Below are positions 38,255 through 52,500 of a stretch of DNA of 64,000 bases, piece after piece (positions within the stretch are counted from its first letter, which is position 1; each line of letters starts with the position of its first letter). Made by a program: the position numbers and the translations under genes. The stretch is taken from contig NC_063275.1 in the NCBI RefSeq assembly GCF_910591885.1, positions 12,078,501 through 12,142,500 on the forward strand. The letters run 5' to 3'. This stretch comes from Bombus terrestris (Eukaryota > Arthropoda > Insecta > Hymenoptera > Apidae). The notes beneath the pieces are model-generated. The model saw nothing but the letters and a program-made list of their open reading frames with translations, did no database searches and was not told the origin of the DNA.

Positions 38255-41020
38255 ACACAGTAACAACCTCTAAATATTCAACCAACTGCAGATACAATCT
38301 ACTGTGTTCTAACTGAAACAGTACCTCGTACACGAGCATTATACTTATAATTACAGGCTGATTTCAATCTATATTCCGCTCAACCTTCACGCGCTATCTC
38401 TCTTTACATCTTGACCATCGATCACGCGAACGTTCATGTACCTCTTATACTTTATTCCATACGCTAAAATTAAAATTTGAAAGGAGGAGAAGAATCTTAA
38501 TAGAGATATCTTTGTAAAGGTGTAGTCCTTGTCCTTAGTGAAATTAATTGAGCTGTTTTTTGATTTTGAATCCTTTCAGAATTAAAAATTGATGAAGTAG
38601 TAATTAATTCTAATCAAATCGATATTAATTCCAACAAATGTAAATTAAATATGACGTAGGTTCTGCAATATGCATTTAAACATAAAAAGAAGAGCAAAAT
38701 TTAAAATTTTCATTGTTCGGTATCATATACAGTTATCAAAGTTACAATTTTTTTTAATGTGAACTGTGTCTGTATAGTATCAATCTCTGACAAAGCTAAT
38801 TGCAATTGTAAAATAATTTGTCTTTCATATTTCTTCCAGAATAATAGAAGTTACACTCAAAAACTTCACCTTTAATAACAAAAATTTTGCAACGCTTACA
38901 ATTTCATCTCAGTAATATACTTCTCTTTTCTTTTTAGACTAAAAATAACGATAAAAAGTTGCATAAAACTCAAAAACCAAAAGAGAAGAGTAATTTTCAA
39001 TTAAAAAAACAGTTCATGAAGAAGATCGATAGCCACATTTTCTGCAGATGTCTTTAAAAAGTTACGAATGATATATCTTGTAGGATGGTTTACGATCGTC
39101 TCTCTCAAAAATGAAAGTGACCGCGCGCAAACTAACGAATGGACATAAACAAGACCAGGAATGGGGTCAACGGTGGCCCCCTTTTTCCTCTTCTTTTTCC
39201 CCTTTACCAACGTGGAAACAGGAGCTTGATCGTGAAACTCGTAGTTGTTCATTAACGCCAGGAAGACCGACGGGAAAGTGGGCCTCTCAGTTTCGTTTCT
39301 CGCTCCGAAACGTGTTTACTTTTTATTTTGGTTGGCTGCCATTTTGGTGAACTGGCTTATCACTGGCCTTCCTGTTACGTTGATTACCGTAAGCCACAAT
39401 TGCTTTGTCAAGATCAATACCCGGACCGATTCAAGAGAGTAATAACCCGAAGATTATTCGATTAATACAATTTTTCAATTTTTAATATTTTAGGGAATAA
39501 AATTTTCAATCTTTGATTAAAAAATACATCGTTGTCAATGATATTTTAAGATCAAAAGTCTTTTAAAAAATTATAATATTGTTACAGGCTTTTAAGTCTC
39601 AGATTAAAAAATATACTATTATAAACGATATCTTTTAATAAGAAAATATTCTAAGAACATTACCACGATACTAGAATTTAAAATCAGAAATTAGCAAATA
39701 AGCTATTGTCAAGAGTATTTAAAAAAGATTATTACTATGCTATTATAGGTAATAGTTTCAGAATAAACTAACGATTTTAGAGATAAATTTTAATCAAATT
39801 AACTTGTATCAAGATTGATGGTCTGTTAATTGATTGAATCAATGATAATACCGATAATCCAAATTTATGAAAGTATTGGGAACCGATAGAAAGTTGTTAG
39901 AGATGACATTAACCTAACGATAGAAAGGCAAAAGTGTGACATCTCGGCATATTCTTTCACATATACATACAATAGAGATAAACCGCTGAACAATCACTAA
40001 GAATTGATGTGAAGAGCTTACAAATTTCAAAGAATGACGTTTGAGAAAAGAAATGTTGGAGAAGTGAATAATTTTATGAAATTGGAATTTTTCTACGGAA
40101 ATAGATTTCCGTAACTGGGTTAAATGTGGAAGGTGAACGAATTTCTGATATCTTTGGTACAATTTTACGAAAGATGATCATTCGAGGCACGAGCACAACG
40201 TTCGACTTTCCATTCTGCACAACGTGAAGCGACGAGAATACTTACTTAGGATAGCTCCTAGAAAATAGCATCGACGTACTGAATTCGGTGACTCGAACGG
40301 AATGTTAACTTCACCAACTATTCGTGAACGAAACTATATAGTTTGGTTTCCATCAACGTTTCAAACTGTAACCTTACTTGTAGAAAAGATAAACGAGGGA
40401 GATTTTCAAGAAATTCCTCAGGTCAGTAGTATGACACGAAAAAGGAAATGGAATCGGCTAATAAAGTATTCATTTAGAATTGCAATTTGAACTTTTCGAG
40501 AAGTTCTTCAATCTAGTAGTGTGACATCAAAATGGTACCTACTGATCTACAATTCATGATTTCTGGAATTTTCAGATTCAAAAATCAAGGAATTCAGAAA
40601 TTTTTGATGAACAAAATTGTCATGTTTTAGTATAGACAAGTTCAATATTCCTAACGAGATAATTCAACCTTATCTTCAAAGAACCAAGAATCACTATATA
40701 ACCACGAAGACCAACCGTTATAATGCTATAATACATTGAGACACGTGATATCAAGATTCACTGTCATTCTGACTTTTAAAACCAACCTACTATTCTACTT
40801 GATATCTCGAGGAACGAAACTCTATTAACACGCCCACTGTGGATCGCAATGATTAAATTTCATTAACTATAATGTTATATGCTACCAGTGAAAAAATGGT
40901 ACAAGTGTTTCTTCCTTCAACAAGATAAATACAAGAAGCATCCGTATCTATCTACAAAATTTTGTTATAAATTTCCGACTATTATTATATGAATACATAC
41001 GGTGAAATAGTATACTAATA

Positions 41021-41233
41021 TTAGATTGTCCGAAAAGTTTCTTCCGTTTCATAAGATGATAATAGATGAACAACAATTTTTGTTTTATATTATTTTATTG
41101 AATTAGGTATGATCCATTTCGTTATATTTCTATTATTATGTTCATGCATAATTCAATAAACTAATATAAAACAAAAAACATTGTGCTTCTGTTATTTCCT
41201 TATAAAATGAAAGAAACATTTCGGACAACCTAA
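41021..41233. mobile_element. mariner-derived foldback MITE
   Basis: 213 bases starting TTAGATTGTCCGAAAAGTTTC and ending in the inverted match (reverse complement TTAGGTTGTCCGAAATGTTTC). TA dinucleotides flank both ends (41019-41020 and 41234-41235), the target duplication expected for mariner. The inverted repeat runs inward over nearly the whole element, for example TTTTGTTTTATATTA in both arms. There is no transposase, so it is non-autonomous. Confidence 0.85.
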
Positions 41234-41752
41234 TATTTAAAATCATATAAATTTCTCTACCAAGGAAATTATTAACTTTACCAATTTCTCAAATTAAAGA
41301 TTTTGTCATTTGTACCACTTCTTTCTTGAACTACTCGAACAGTTCCCATATAACACTTGTCTGTATGTTACAAAACTTTACGTGAATTACTATTCTTTAT
41401 AACAATTATTATTTATCTTTTTCCACAATTTTGTGATTTCTTGCGTTCCACGTTTAATTCGGTATCCTATCCGTACAATCCAATGGTACGCATAGTTCGC
41501 AGTGAACGTGTTAATTCACCAAAGCTCGGTTCCAATAATTCTCTCATCACTCCTCCGCGAGTATCGTTAAAAGATATCACATTTCTTTTGTTCCACAAAT
41601 ACACTTGTACTACACGAATCCGTACCACGAAACAATAATGACAAAGATGATGACAAAAATTGGACACTGACCAGGCTAGACCGCATCTTCACAAGCTTGA
41701 GGGGTGTTGTTCACCGCGCGATGACGAGGAAAAAACGGCAAAGGCTGCCGCC

Positions 41753-42060
41753 TTTATTATTATTATTATTTTTTTTTTTTTTTTGGTTACGGTTCGTCAC
41801 TCCTCTGACGAATTCCCCGTGGCTACGGTGCCTTTTATAGCGAATGTTTCCTCCGCCTAGACGGCTAGTCGCCCTAAGCATAGAGATATTTCGAGGAGGG
41901 GTATATCCATGAGTGCATCCGCAACGCTATACGGGGGTCTCTGTGGCGCTTACATCCTCAACTCACCTCTGGAGGGGATCTACAACGCGTTATGATCATC
42001 GTCGAAGGTAAAAGGGGCATTTGGGTGCCATCACCGTACCAGACGCGAAACGTGGATTTT
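41753..42060 (-). mobile_element. possible retroelement fragment with a poly-A tail
   Basis: Read on the minus strand, a GC-rich body (42060 to about 41785) ends in a run of about 16 A followed by TAATAATAATAAT. That arrangement is typical of a retroposon 3' end. The body contains CGCTATAAAAGGCACC, so it could instead be a piece of an LTR or a promoter. No coding domain is visible. The family is unknown and the 5' border is not defined. Confidence 0.35.
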
Positions 42061-43228
42061 TTTCAGAACGTTGTGCTACTCATCCTACTCGTTTAACCAG
42101 GTGAACACTTTCGAGTCAGGTTGCTAGCTGGAAGCTCTTTCCATTGCCTGATTGTTTTTAATGAAGGCAGACAGTTCTTCTTTTTATATGGAAATATTAA
42201 CAAATCCTTTTTCAAAAGATACAAGTAAAGTGTATTGTCCAGGGGAGATTGAACTAACTAGCAGTGGATTCAGATATAGCATATTTAATAATGGTGGGAT
42301 CAAATATAATAAGATAGATAGAATCTATTGTGCATACTTACAATTTATCTGATTTGTGTTCGAGTCTGTTTAAAGATTCTTTTGCAGAATTCTTTTCAGA
42401 TATTTTAAAACATGTTAGTAGCATTTTAAGTAGAAATTTAACTATAAAGATTGGAACATCCTATTAACATATAGAGAGAGAAGATAATAAGTCTTATTTT
42501 TAGGTGGATTCACACCTTTTCAAGTACTTCAAGATTATGTAACACTTTCATGTCTAATCAAATCTTGATCAAGTAAATTCGAATCCCTTGCAAATATATA
42601 CTTTAATCAGAAGTTCGTGATATCCTGGTGATAAATTTCTATTTATAAAGTCGAACTACAGCAAAATTGTAGTATACATTGTACATAATATAGCTTTCTT
42701 TTTTTTTTTTTTTTTGCAAAGTTCTCATTTTCAAAAATAAGAAAATAAAACCCTGGTAGAAAAAATTGTTGGCAATCTTCGAATTCATTCTTATTAGAAC
42801 TCATCTTATAGATGTAAATTAAGGAAATGATGCAGCAGCATGAAAAATCTACATCTGTCTACACTCTACGCAAAGAAGATCAATTAACATTGTAAAATTG
42901 ACTCATTGAAGATAAACCAGTCTCTTGAATCCTGGTATCCGAGTATATACAAGAAAGAACATTGTACGGCTGTGTATTTGTTTGCTTTCACTGCTAAAAC
43001 AGTTAAAACGTTTTATGCAATCGCCTATACCCGCTGGATCTCCGACTCGTATGTAATCCCAGGAAAGCGTTGAACGTTACAAAACGGCAACCAATTGATA
43101 TTTTCCAATGTCATAATTTCTATTAATCATTCGATTGTAGCCTCCTTGAAAGTCAGATATACTATACTTAATATGCATGTAATATAATCTTAAGTATAAT
43201 TGATTACGATGGGATGAATTGTTTAATG

Positions 43229-43521
43229 TTGGGTTGTTTTGAAAGTTCGTAAAGCTTCTAGAAATTTATATTATGTCGTGTTGTATATTTGACTGGAATA
43301 AGAATCTGACAAAGAACTTTTTATTATGAATCTTTGACAAATAATAAAATAGCTTATAAACATAGCTTATAAAGCAATGATAAAACTGTGCCATGGTGCA
43401 TGATGATTAAAATACATCGATAAGAAAGATCTATATTTAACAAAATATTGATTTTATAAAAATATATCGTCTGTTATAAAATTTTTTTAACATTTTGCTA
43501 GAAAGTTTACGAACAATCCAA
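43229..43521. mobile_element. decayed mariner-like element
   Basis: 293 bases. The left end is TTGGGTTGTTTTGAAAGTTC; the right end, reversed, is TTGGATTGTTCGTAAACTTT. TA follows the right end, while the left flank is TG. The interior is AT-rich with no intact transposase. The ends match each other less well than those of the 41021 element, so it is older or of a different subfamily. Confidence 0.6.
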
Positions 43522-46500
43522 TATAGATAATTGACGAATTATTACGACAGCACCTCTTCCATTACTCCTCTCATTTCCATGAGGAACATCTAATTTGACT
43601 AAATCAGACATTTGAAACATCTAATATTTTTCATCCCAACATGCTCTTTTCTTAGGTAAAACACAATTTCCCAATAATTTTTAATTTTAAATTTCTAGAA
43701 ATTTTCTCGAATTCCATTCACTTTATCAATCTTAATTGATTGCTTATCGTCATACAAATTCGTTTATCTCCAAATATTGAATTAATGACGATTTCCAATC
43801 TCATTTTAGGGATCAAATAGTTTGGTAACACTGTTAGAGATTTCGTTGCCCAACCAAATCGACCACGCAGCAGGGACCACGGTCTCGATTACGCAAACTG
43901 TTGGTATAGATTAGATACGATGTGAGAGTTGCCGTGAACGAGGAATGGGAACATTATCGGTCGTACTCCGTATAAAATATTAATGACCCTCGGAGAGCTC
44001 GCGAAATTCACTCACTTGTCATGGAAACGTGCTTTGATCATCTACTCGTAATGAAACTTCTGTTTCGATTGACTTAAGAGAGTAAAGAAGACAAGAACAC
44101 GACTAAAAACGAGAGAAAGGACGCAGGTATTAAGAGGAAGAGTTCTTGTCGAATATGGAGAGAAATTGATATAATCGACTTTTGATCTTTATGTTATTTT
44201 TAATCTTCAAAATGTTTTCATCTTCCTCACATATTTCACTTTCGCAGCTTTTCAGCCCTTTCTGCCATTTCTAATCTTTTGAACTTTGTTGATTTTGGCT
44301 TTCTTTCTATCTTTAATCTTCTGAACTATTCTGACCTCTCTGACTTCTTCTTGATCTTTCTGATCTTATTCATTTTTTCGATATTTTTAATTCTTTGCCT
44401 TGAATGGTATTCTTAATATTTTTAATCTTACTTATATTTTTCATCTCCTTAACTTTTATAGTATTTCTTAGCTTTCAGCATTTCAACTTTGACTTACGAA
44501 AATTTTGGATCCTCTTCCAGTTTCATCGTTAAGATTGATATTCTAATAAATCTTGAAATACTGGAATTATGATCAAATCATTAAATTACAAGTAACTATT
44601 TAATTAAAAGATAATTACTGAAATTTATGGAAATCAGACTATCATATCTATATCATAATCATATCTATAGTAACAGTTTGTACGAAATTGGTATCCTTCG
44701 TTGTTTAATTAGTGTTTAGATTTGAAAAATCTGCGGAATGTCCGACTGGATTTGACGAGAACAATCGACTAATTTACGAGCGTGCTCCTACTAATACATC
44801 GCCAATAGTTCATGGTTCTTTCTCCTTGAATAATTATTTCACAACATCCTCTTAGAATTTCAAAAATGTATCTTTAAAAGGACAATTAATACTCAACTTT
44901 CTAGAAAGGACTATTCTTTTTTATCCTTTTTTTTTAATGAGTTTAAACATCTATTATCTTTTAACGGAGAATACATAATAACATGACATAAATTTTCCTA
45001 CGTTTTACAATTCCTTATGTAAATGCTCACATTCCTTTTAGACATACAGATATGCCCTACTATTTCTCATATCTCTCAATAATTTTAGATCCGGTTTTAT
45101 TTATTCCCTCAACGTAATATGGAAACTAGCCAACCTATTTGTATTCTAATAATGTTGGCTTATTTTTCAGCTCTCCTTTTAAACCTCTTTAAAACAGCTG
45201 TAACTGTTTCTCCTTTCATTTTCCTTTCATCTATTTCCTTGTTTTCCTTTCGTATAAATTCTTTTTCATACTTCTATCAGCACATGGTCGACTTATCTCT
45301 CTTGTTATATCTAATAAATTATTACTCATTTAATAACAATAACTAACAATAATAGAAACATGATTCAACATGAAATTTTAACAAACTTTCCTTTAACGAA
45401 AGAGGGGAAAAATACTTATAATTTTCTAAAGTAAAAAAGAGAAAGAAACCACACAGTATATTCAGAAGCAAGTATATTGGAACCTCCAACCTGGAAGTGC
45501 ATTTAGCTGACTTAGAATGTGGGTGAGGACGCGACAAATCGGAGAAACGCATCGCAGGCCACAACGTGAGAAGAAGCTCACAAACGACTTGTTTGAAACG
45601 AAGTGCACACAATAAACGTTTTACCGCCAAGAAACTACATCAACTCGATTGTACCTTTTAAAGAGTCACTTTGACTTTCTTTAGATTCTGCTCGTGGCCT
45701 GCTATCGATTTAATACCTTTCACCGGTACCATCCTTTATTTCCGTAACAGCGTTAGAACGACACGGAAGTAAGACTCTTTGTGACCCCTGGAAACACTTA
45801 CTATGGAGCATACATGTGTAGAATATTAATAAAGTAATAGCTTCCGATATTTGAGCACTAATAAATGTAAGTATTATAATGTACCTCTTGAAATTGCCCT
45901 ACTTCTCAGAATTCTTTCTTGTTCTGAAAATTTTCTTGTTATATAGAAAGTGTAGATTGGTGAAATTATGTGATTATTATTCGATGAAATGCATTTACAA
46001 ATTATACTTCTTCTCAATATTGCCTTTAATTTTGAAGATTCCCTTGTTCTAAAAAAAAAAGTGAATATTGTTATTTAGATAGCAATCATGGGAATTATCT
46101 TACTACTTAATCTTTTTTCTGGTTTTAAAAATCTTTCCCTGAAAAATAATATTGATAGAACAATATACTAAAAGTAAATTTTAAAATATTTATGTATTAA
46201 AGTAAATAAATACAAATAATAATTGTAAAATATTGAAGCATAGGTACAATTTCTGAAGGAAATGAAAGTAAATCCTCTTGACCTTACAAGAAATAATGTT
46301 TCTGGAGGAAAGTTCTCTAATACTAGGTCGCGACCAAAAATTGCTCCGAACGTAAACTATTGCTTTCTTGATCTCAATGCATCAGCAGAGAAAATAGCAT
46401 AGAGAATACCGCGAGTTTCTCGCTTCCAATAAAAGTACCATTGACCCTGCTATCATCTTCATACCGAGTGTAGACCGTGAGATACACGCGCCAGTATATG

Positions 46501-49500
46501 TGTTTCGTATTTTCGAGTGAAAGTTCAAGCGTTCTGCGTGAAATGAAAATCCCCATTCTTCCTTGGAAAATTAGACGTTTCAATTAACACAGCATCATTA
46601 ATTCTTTTAAGCGCATGTCACTGCATCAATAATAAATTGCAGCTAACAGTTATGCATCAGATGCATCACGCTCGTATGCATATCGTTGTAATTAAATACA
46701 AATACTAAACAATTATTATTTTCTTTTTCTTTCAACCTTTGTTTTTATATATTTTAAAATATAGAATTGACTAAAAATCGTTCTTGCCTCTTCAGATAAA
46801 ATTTAAAGAACATGTTGTTGAATCATATTTAATATAATAATTATATAATAATTTCTAACATAATAATTTTAATTTGATTCCTTAATTTTGGAGCATTTAA
46901 TTTTATTTTCCTCAGTCTATGGGATAAAATAATAAATAAAATGTAATAAAACAGAATGTTGAGTACAAAATAATATTAAATACTCCAAAAATAAGTAAAC
47001 CATCTCAAATTACTGTAATTATATCTAATCCAAAAATACTAGTTGTGTGTTAAATAATATATTGTCTATTTGGCGTAATAATCTGTTGCTAACTTCTATT
47101 ATTCCATTTTTAAAGAATTTCAGATATCTTTTCTTTCTAAATAATTATTGTTACGTTTCTCATGAACATTTGATTGAAACGTATGTATAATGTTAAAAAT
47201 CAAGCAGTATAGTTTTTATGGTTCTATTTGAAATATAGTGTTCCCGATGAAAATTTTCAGATACACGTGTGAAAGATTCCAGCCATTGAAAGTCGTCATT
47301 ACGCTCATGATCAGGTCACTTTGACTTTCTTTCGATTTAGGGTTGCAGCTGTCTTCTCCGCACTTCATATTCCAAAGGATAATGGTGCTTGGTTACTTTC
47401 ACTGTGCTTGGAGCGGAGATCCGAATCATTCTACGAAACAGGCATGATCATCGTCCCTCGCTACTTAAGAGTTCGTAAAGTAGAGGAATCATTACATCGT
47501 GTCTTATTTTATTTCTATACGTTCGGGATCATTTCGAAATGTATGTGATTTGTATATGATTGCTGGTGTAGAAGCAGCTAGAATTAAATTGACATAACAA
47601 TTATGAAATGTATAATAACCTACAATAAGTACGGAAAAAAGATTGATGTCATATCTACTTTCTAATCTTTTCAAAGGATTACATATCAAAACATACTTTA
47701 AATATGTAAAGACTATCGTAAAGCAAATTTCACTTTTTAAAATAAAATAAAATAATATTGAAATTTAATATTGTTTGTGGTTCATATCTTTGAAAATGTA
47801 TGTGAACAAGGATCAATCGTCATAAGTTCTCTCCATATTCGATGCGCACGTAATAATGCACAGATGCACATCATGCAAAATCTGTGTGAGGCCTCTAAAC
47901 AGTATCGAATATCGCTAGAAAATGAAACATAAACAGTCGGAGAAAGTAACTTTAGCTAGTCTTATTTTTAATGCCTACATATAACATTCAGTGTCAAAAA
48001 GAGAATGTTTATGTAGTATCGGAGATCTTTCTCTCGAGCACCCTTTAGTTAATCGAGAGGAATTCGTACTTTCCACAATTAAATGTTCCCGTAAAAAAAA
48101 GATCCACAGGTGAGACTGTTAAAAGTTCATGAAATCTTTAAAACTATTATATTCGTTGAATTTGAAACATTTAAGATTACATTATAAAAAAGTAAATTTA
48201 TTTATTGCGGAATTCATTAAACTTTAAACATTTCAGAGTTACATTATATAAAAAACGTATATGAATCTATTGCGCATGCACAAATCGCATTAATATTTAC
48301 CATCGTGCAGGAAAATCTTAATGGTTACCACTACAGAGCACACTTTCCTGTAGACTTTCCTTCCGTATTTATGTAGCAACAATTATGTGATCCAAACGAT
48401 GAAGAAAGGGAAGATTAATTTCATTGGTATTCACAAGGACGTCGCCTTGCAAATTAGGTTAGAATAATAAACCTCTAGAATTTAAATGCGCTTCCACTGC
48501 CTCCAACACAATGATGCAGGAAAGTAATGTTTTAAACGTCATTTACAGCATCAGAACAATACATCAGGAACAACTACTTTTCCGGTGAAGAAGTTCTTGA
48601 TCTAACCAGGAAGTTTCAACGGGTAGAATTAAAACGATTACTCGGTTTCGGTTCCCTGTGTATTAACAGTTTCTGCGGGCGATTCTGCTGGTGGCTTGTG
48701 CAATCAATCAACTAACTAGTTGCATTCACATGTAGTGGTTTGTCACATTTGTAACACTGTGCGTCAACTATTGTACGGGCACCGTTGATTACGTTACTTC
48801 TGTTTTCTGTCTTTATCCAACGATTTTATGCTTCTACCAATTCTTTTAAATTACGTTTATAGAAAAAATTCTGAAATTTATTTAAGAGGTTAAGTTCCTC
48901 TTCAAAATTCCTTCGTACAGAAATCATACAAATTTATTATCGGCGACAAAATTTTTTTTGATTAGCAATAATTAAAATTTAACATTTATTATTATAACCA
49001 ATTGTCAGTGTAATGCTATAAATTGATTTGTTAATTTACATGGAAATTAATCTTAATCCGGCTAGAAAGATATTAAAGAAGTTGTTTAGTTTTTAATGGA
49101 TACAATGACGAAACCAAAATGGGAAAGAACGAATAACTTGAATACGAGAGAAAAGTCGGCAGTGATCTCAGATTAATTTGCAGAACGTGTGAAGAACGAC
49201 GGTAAAATGTCTGTGAGAATGAAAGTAATACTCTCCTCTGCCTATTTAGATACGTCTCATTAATAAGACGCATCTAATATAAGTTTGTAAGTATTTTTGT
49301 AGAAGACTAAATTGGCTTCCGACAAGGCAATTGCATCACATCAGATTTTATTTCACGATTTCTATATTGATAAGGCGAGCCACAGTGGTCAAACCAGCTA
49401 TTTTAGCTAAATAAGTAGATTCTTAAGTGGTCATCAACGAGGAAAAGATATTCACGACACTTCTTCCGGTTTACCATTTTCAACGAGGCTAATAATACCC

Positions 49501-52500
49501 TTTCCCGCTAATGATAGTCTTAAACGTAATTGCTATGAAAATCATTATGTCAATGAATTTTTATAGTAACATATTGCAAAGGTAAATGTTTTTGTATTAT
49601 ACTTATTTTATGTTACGTTATCTATTGACATAAATATTTTCGTCACTTTTTAACATGCATAAAATGATACGATTTGAAGAAGACAGCGAAAACTTTTGTT
49701 CCTTTGGAGGCGTGTCTGTGGAAATATACGATACCAATCCGTTCCACGCCATTCGTCTGCGAGGATAAACTAACAGATCATTAAAATTCGCCGAAAATAC
49801 ACGACTGATGCTGTTTCGTGTTTTCGAGAATTCGATCGAACTGTTGATATAGCCTCTTTACAAGTTTGTCAAAGTTTACAAATCCTGTTCCTAATATTCC
49901 ATGTTTAGCACTGGATTTAGGATTAAAAATTAGTTTAAAAGTTATTAAGAAACTCTTGGTTCATTTGGTCTTCTTTACCTATTATGAAATATTTGTATTT
50001 GATCAGCTGATATCTGTATCCTATTAATAAATATTTAAAATGATTTACATTTCAAAGACAATGAATCGCAAATGTCTAAACATAAAAATGTAACGATATC
50101 TTAATTGGATTTTAATATTCAAAACAACGATAGTGTTTCATCAATGTTGGAAGGTATTTTATTAGAATTGTTAGAAAGTTATGTTTGTAATATGTTATAT
50201 AATTGTTGCAAATCCTTCAGAATTCAATGGCCGAAAACGCGTTAGAAACTCATGATACTGTTTTGCATGCAACAAATACGATATGTATAAGTAGCACGTA
50301 CTGTGATTTTAGATTTGTTCGAATACACAAACGGCCACGTGAGCTGCAAAACGATTACGTTAAACTGTTAACATTTTCACTCTGGTTTTCCTCAATTTCG
50401 ATCTTTATTATTGGTGATTAGAGTAAGTGTCGCGCTCGAGACTTTCAAATCCTTGACTTGAAAATTTTTATTTAAATTTGAATATACATTTAAATTTAAA
50501 TTTAAAAATTTGAATTTGAATTTACACATTTTTATTTAAAATTAAATACTCAAGTTTGAATTTTTCTGTTTAAGGAAGTAACTGCACTCTTCTAAACATA
50601 TGTTTACAGGATATATTACAAAAAACTTTTATCATGAAGTAGATAAATAGATTCTGCAGGTTTGCTTCAAACACCAAAGGGAAGACAAATGTTTGACATA
50701 TCTAGTTGCCTATAATGAAAAAGGCGGATTTCTACCGACCACTATGTCAAATACGTAAGTGAAATACTCTTTAAAGTGTGTAATGAAGAATCCATGTACG
50801 AACTGCATTCCGAACGCGAGTAAAAGTTCAACCGATAAGTACGACCGCAAATCTGATATCTCTCTTAATGTACCACGAACTTTTTCGTTTCTTCAATTTT
50901 AATACTTCAGTAGTGATAAAGATATTTTTTTTTAAATAATTAAATAATGCCTCAAGAATAAGTATATATAAATATTTAAATTAAGTAATATAGTTCTGTA
51001 ATATTATTACTAAAATAATGTTTAATACAATTTCAAAATCCAAAATGGATGAATCAAAGATGTGTTGAACATGAAAATGGAGAATAATTCAAAGCACTGG
51101 ATCTCTCATAATCAATAGAATAACTATAAACATCTTCATATACCGTGTGACTATACAATTAATATTCTTTCTGCATATTTCTTCTGCATATACATACAAT
51201 ATCATCAGCTACCCTTGTTCTCACCCTTAATTCGCTTCTGAAAGAATCGACATTTACGCTACGAGACCGTTGTTCAGGAAAACATAGAATTCTCGTCAAT
51301 CGACACTCGTCTCTCATTATCGCCTTTTTCCTCGCTATCTCAATCGTCACATCCTGCCGCCTATTATTCCCATTATCTTTATTACTTGAACTTATCCAAA
51401 CGGAACGTTCACGGTTTGACTAATCTTTCTAATTGCATACTCAGCGTCGATATGTAATTGATCTTATCATTGATTCTATATTATCGGATACTCAAAATAG
51501 CCAACAAGAAGGTTGTAAAACAGATACTACAAGATGTATAAAAATTAGGCTCTTAATTTCCTGCATTATTTCTTACCACTCAGAAGTAAAAATCAAATAA
51601 AAATTCTCTTTTTTGTAGAATTGAAAATATGCAAACGCCTATAAACGATCAAATAAACGCTTCAATGAAAGAAAACTTCCAACGCCTCTTCAAGATATGG
51701 GGGAAATATTTCTATCTGTGTATCGCCTTTCAAAGGTATGGTAATTATTATTTTAGTAGTTTTATGACTTTAACTTGAAAAAACGTAAGCAAGAAAAATT
51801 TTTATAAATAAAATTCCGTTAAACACATTATTTTTTTCACTTTCTTCTTATTCCTTTCTAAATTGTCGGTGGAACTTTCACGATATAATGGGTAATACTA
51901 GTGGTTACGCAAGCTGCCGATTTTTTGTTCAACGTCGACATAGAGCCCGGACGAAATTGTTTGCTTTTTCTTGAAGAGAATCCGGAAGAGACTTATATAA
52001 GAATAATTATTTTCAATTTGGAAGCGAAGTCACAACCATGATTTGCATAATACGTGCACATCCTCTTTATTGGAGGCACTGTTTGTGCATTATTTATCAT
52101 GTACTATTATTGATTGATAGTCTATTTCTTTATTCTGATTTTTAGATAATAAATTGGGTAATAATTTAATAAAATTAAATAGTATGAGGCTGGTGCTTTA
52201 AAAGTAGGAGGAAAGAATGACCATGCTCGTTTTGTAACATTACAAAGAATCTTCAAATAATAGTATGTACATTAAATGAAAATTCATAGAACTTATTTAT
52301 AAATATTTTCAGTAAGACTATGCGCTGCGTCAGTGCAATTTATCATACTTGTCATCTCATAACTGTGAGTTGAGGAATAGTGGTATTGATGAGGTACAAG
52401 CCAATCATCTGCATTCATGAGAGAGCTCCTATTCGACCACAACAATGATTGAACACAACAGTAGTATTCCATAAAAACGTAATATTTTATTTAAATAACT

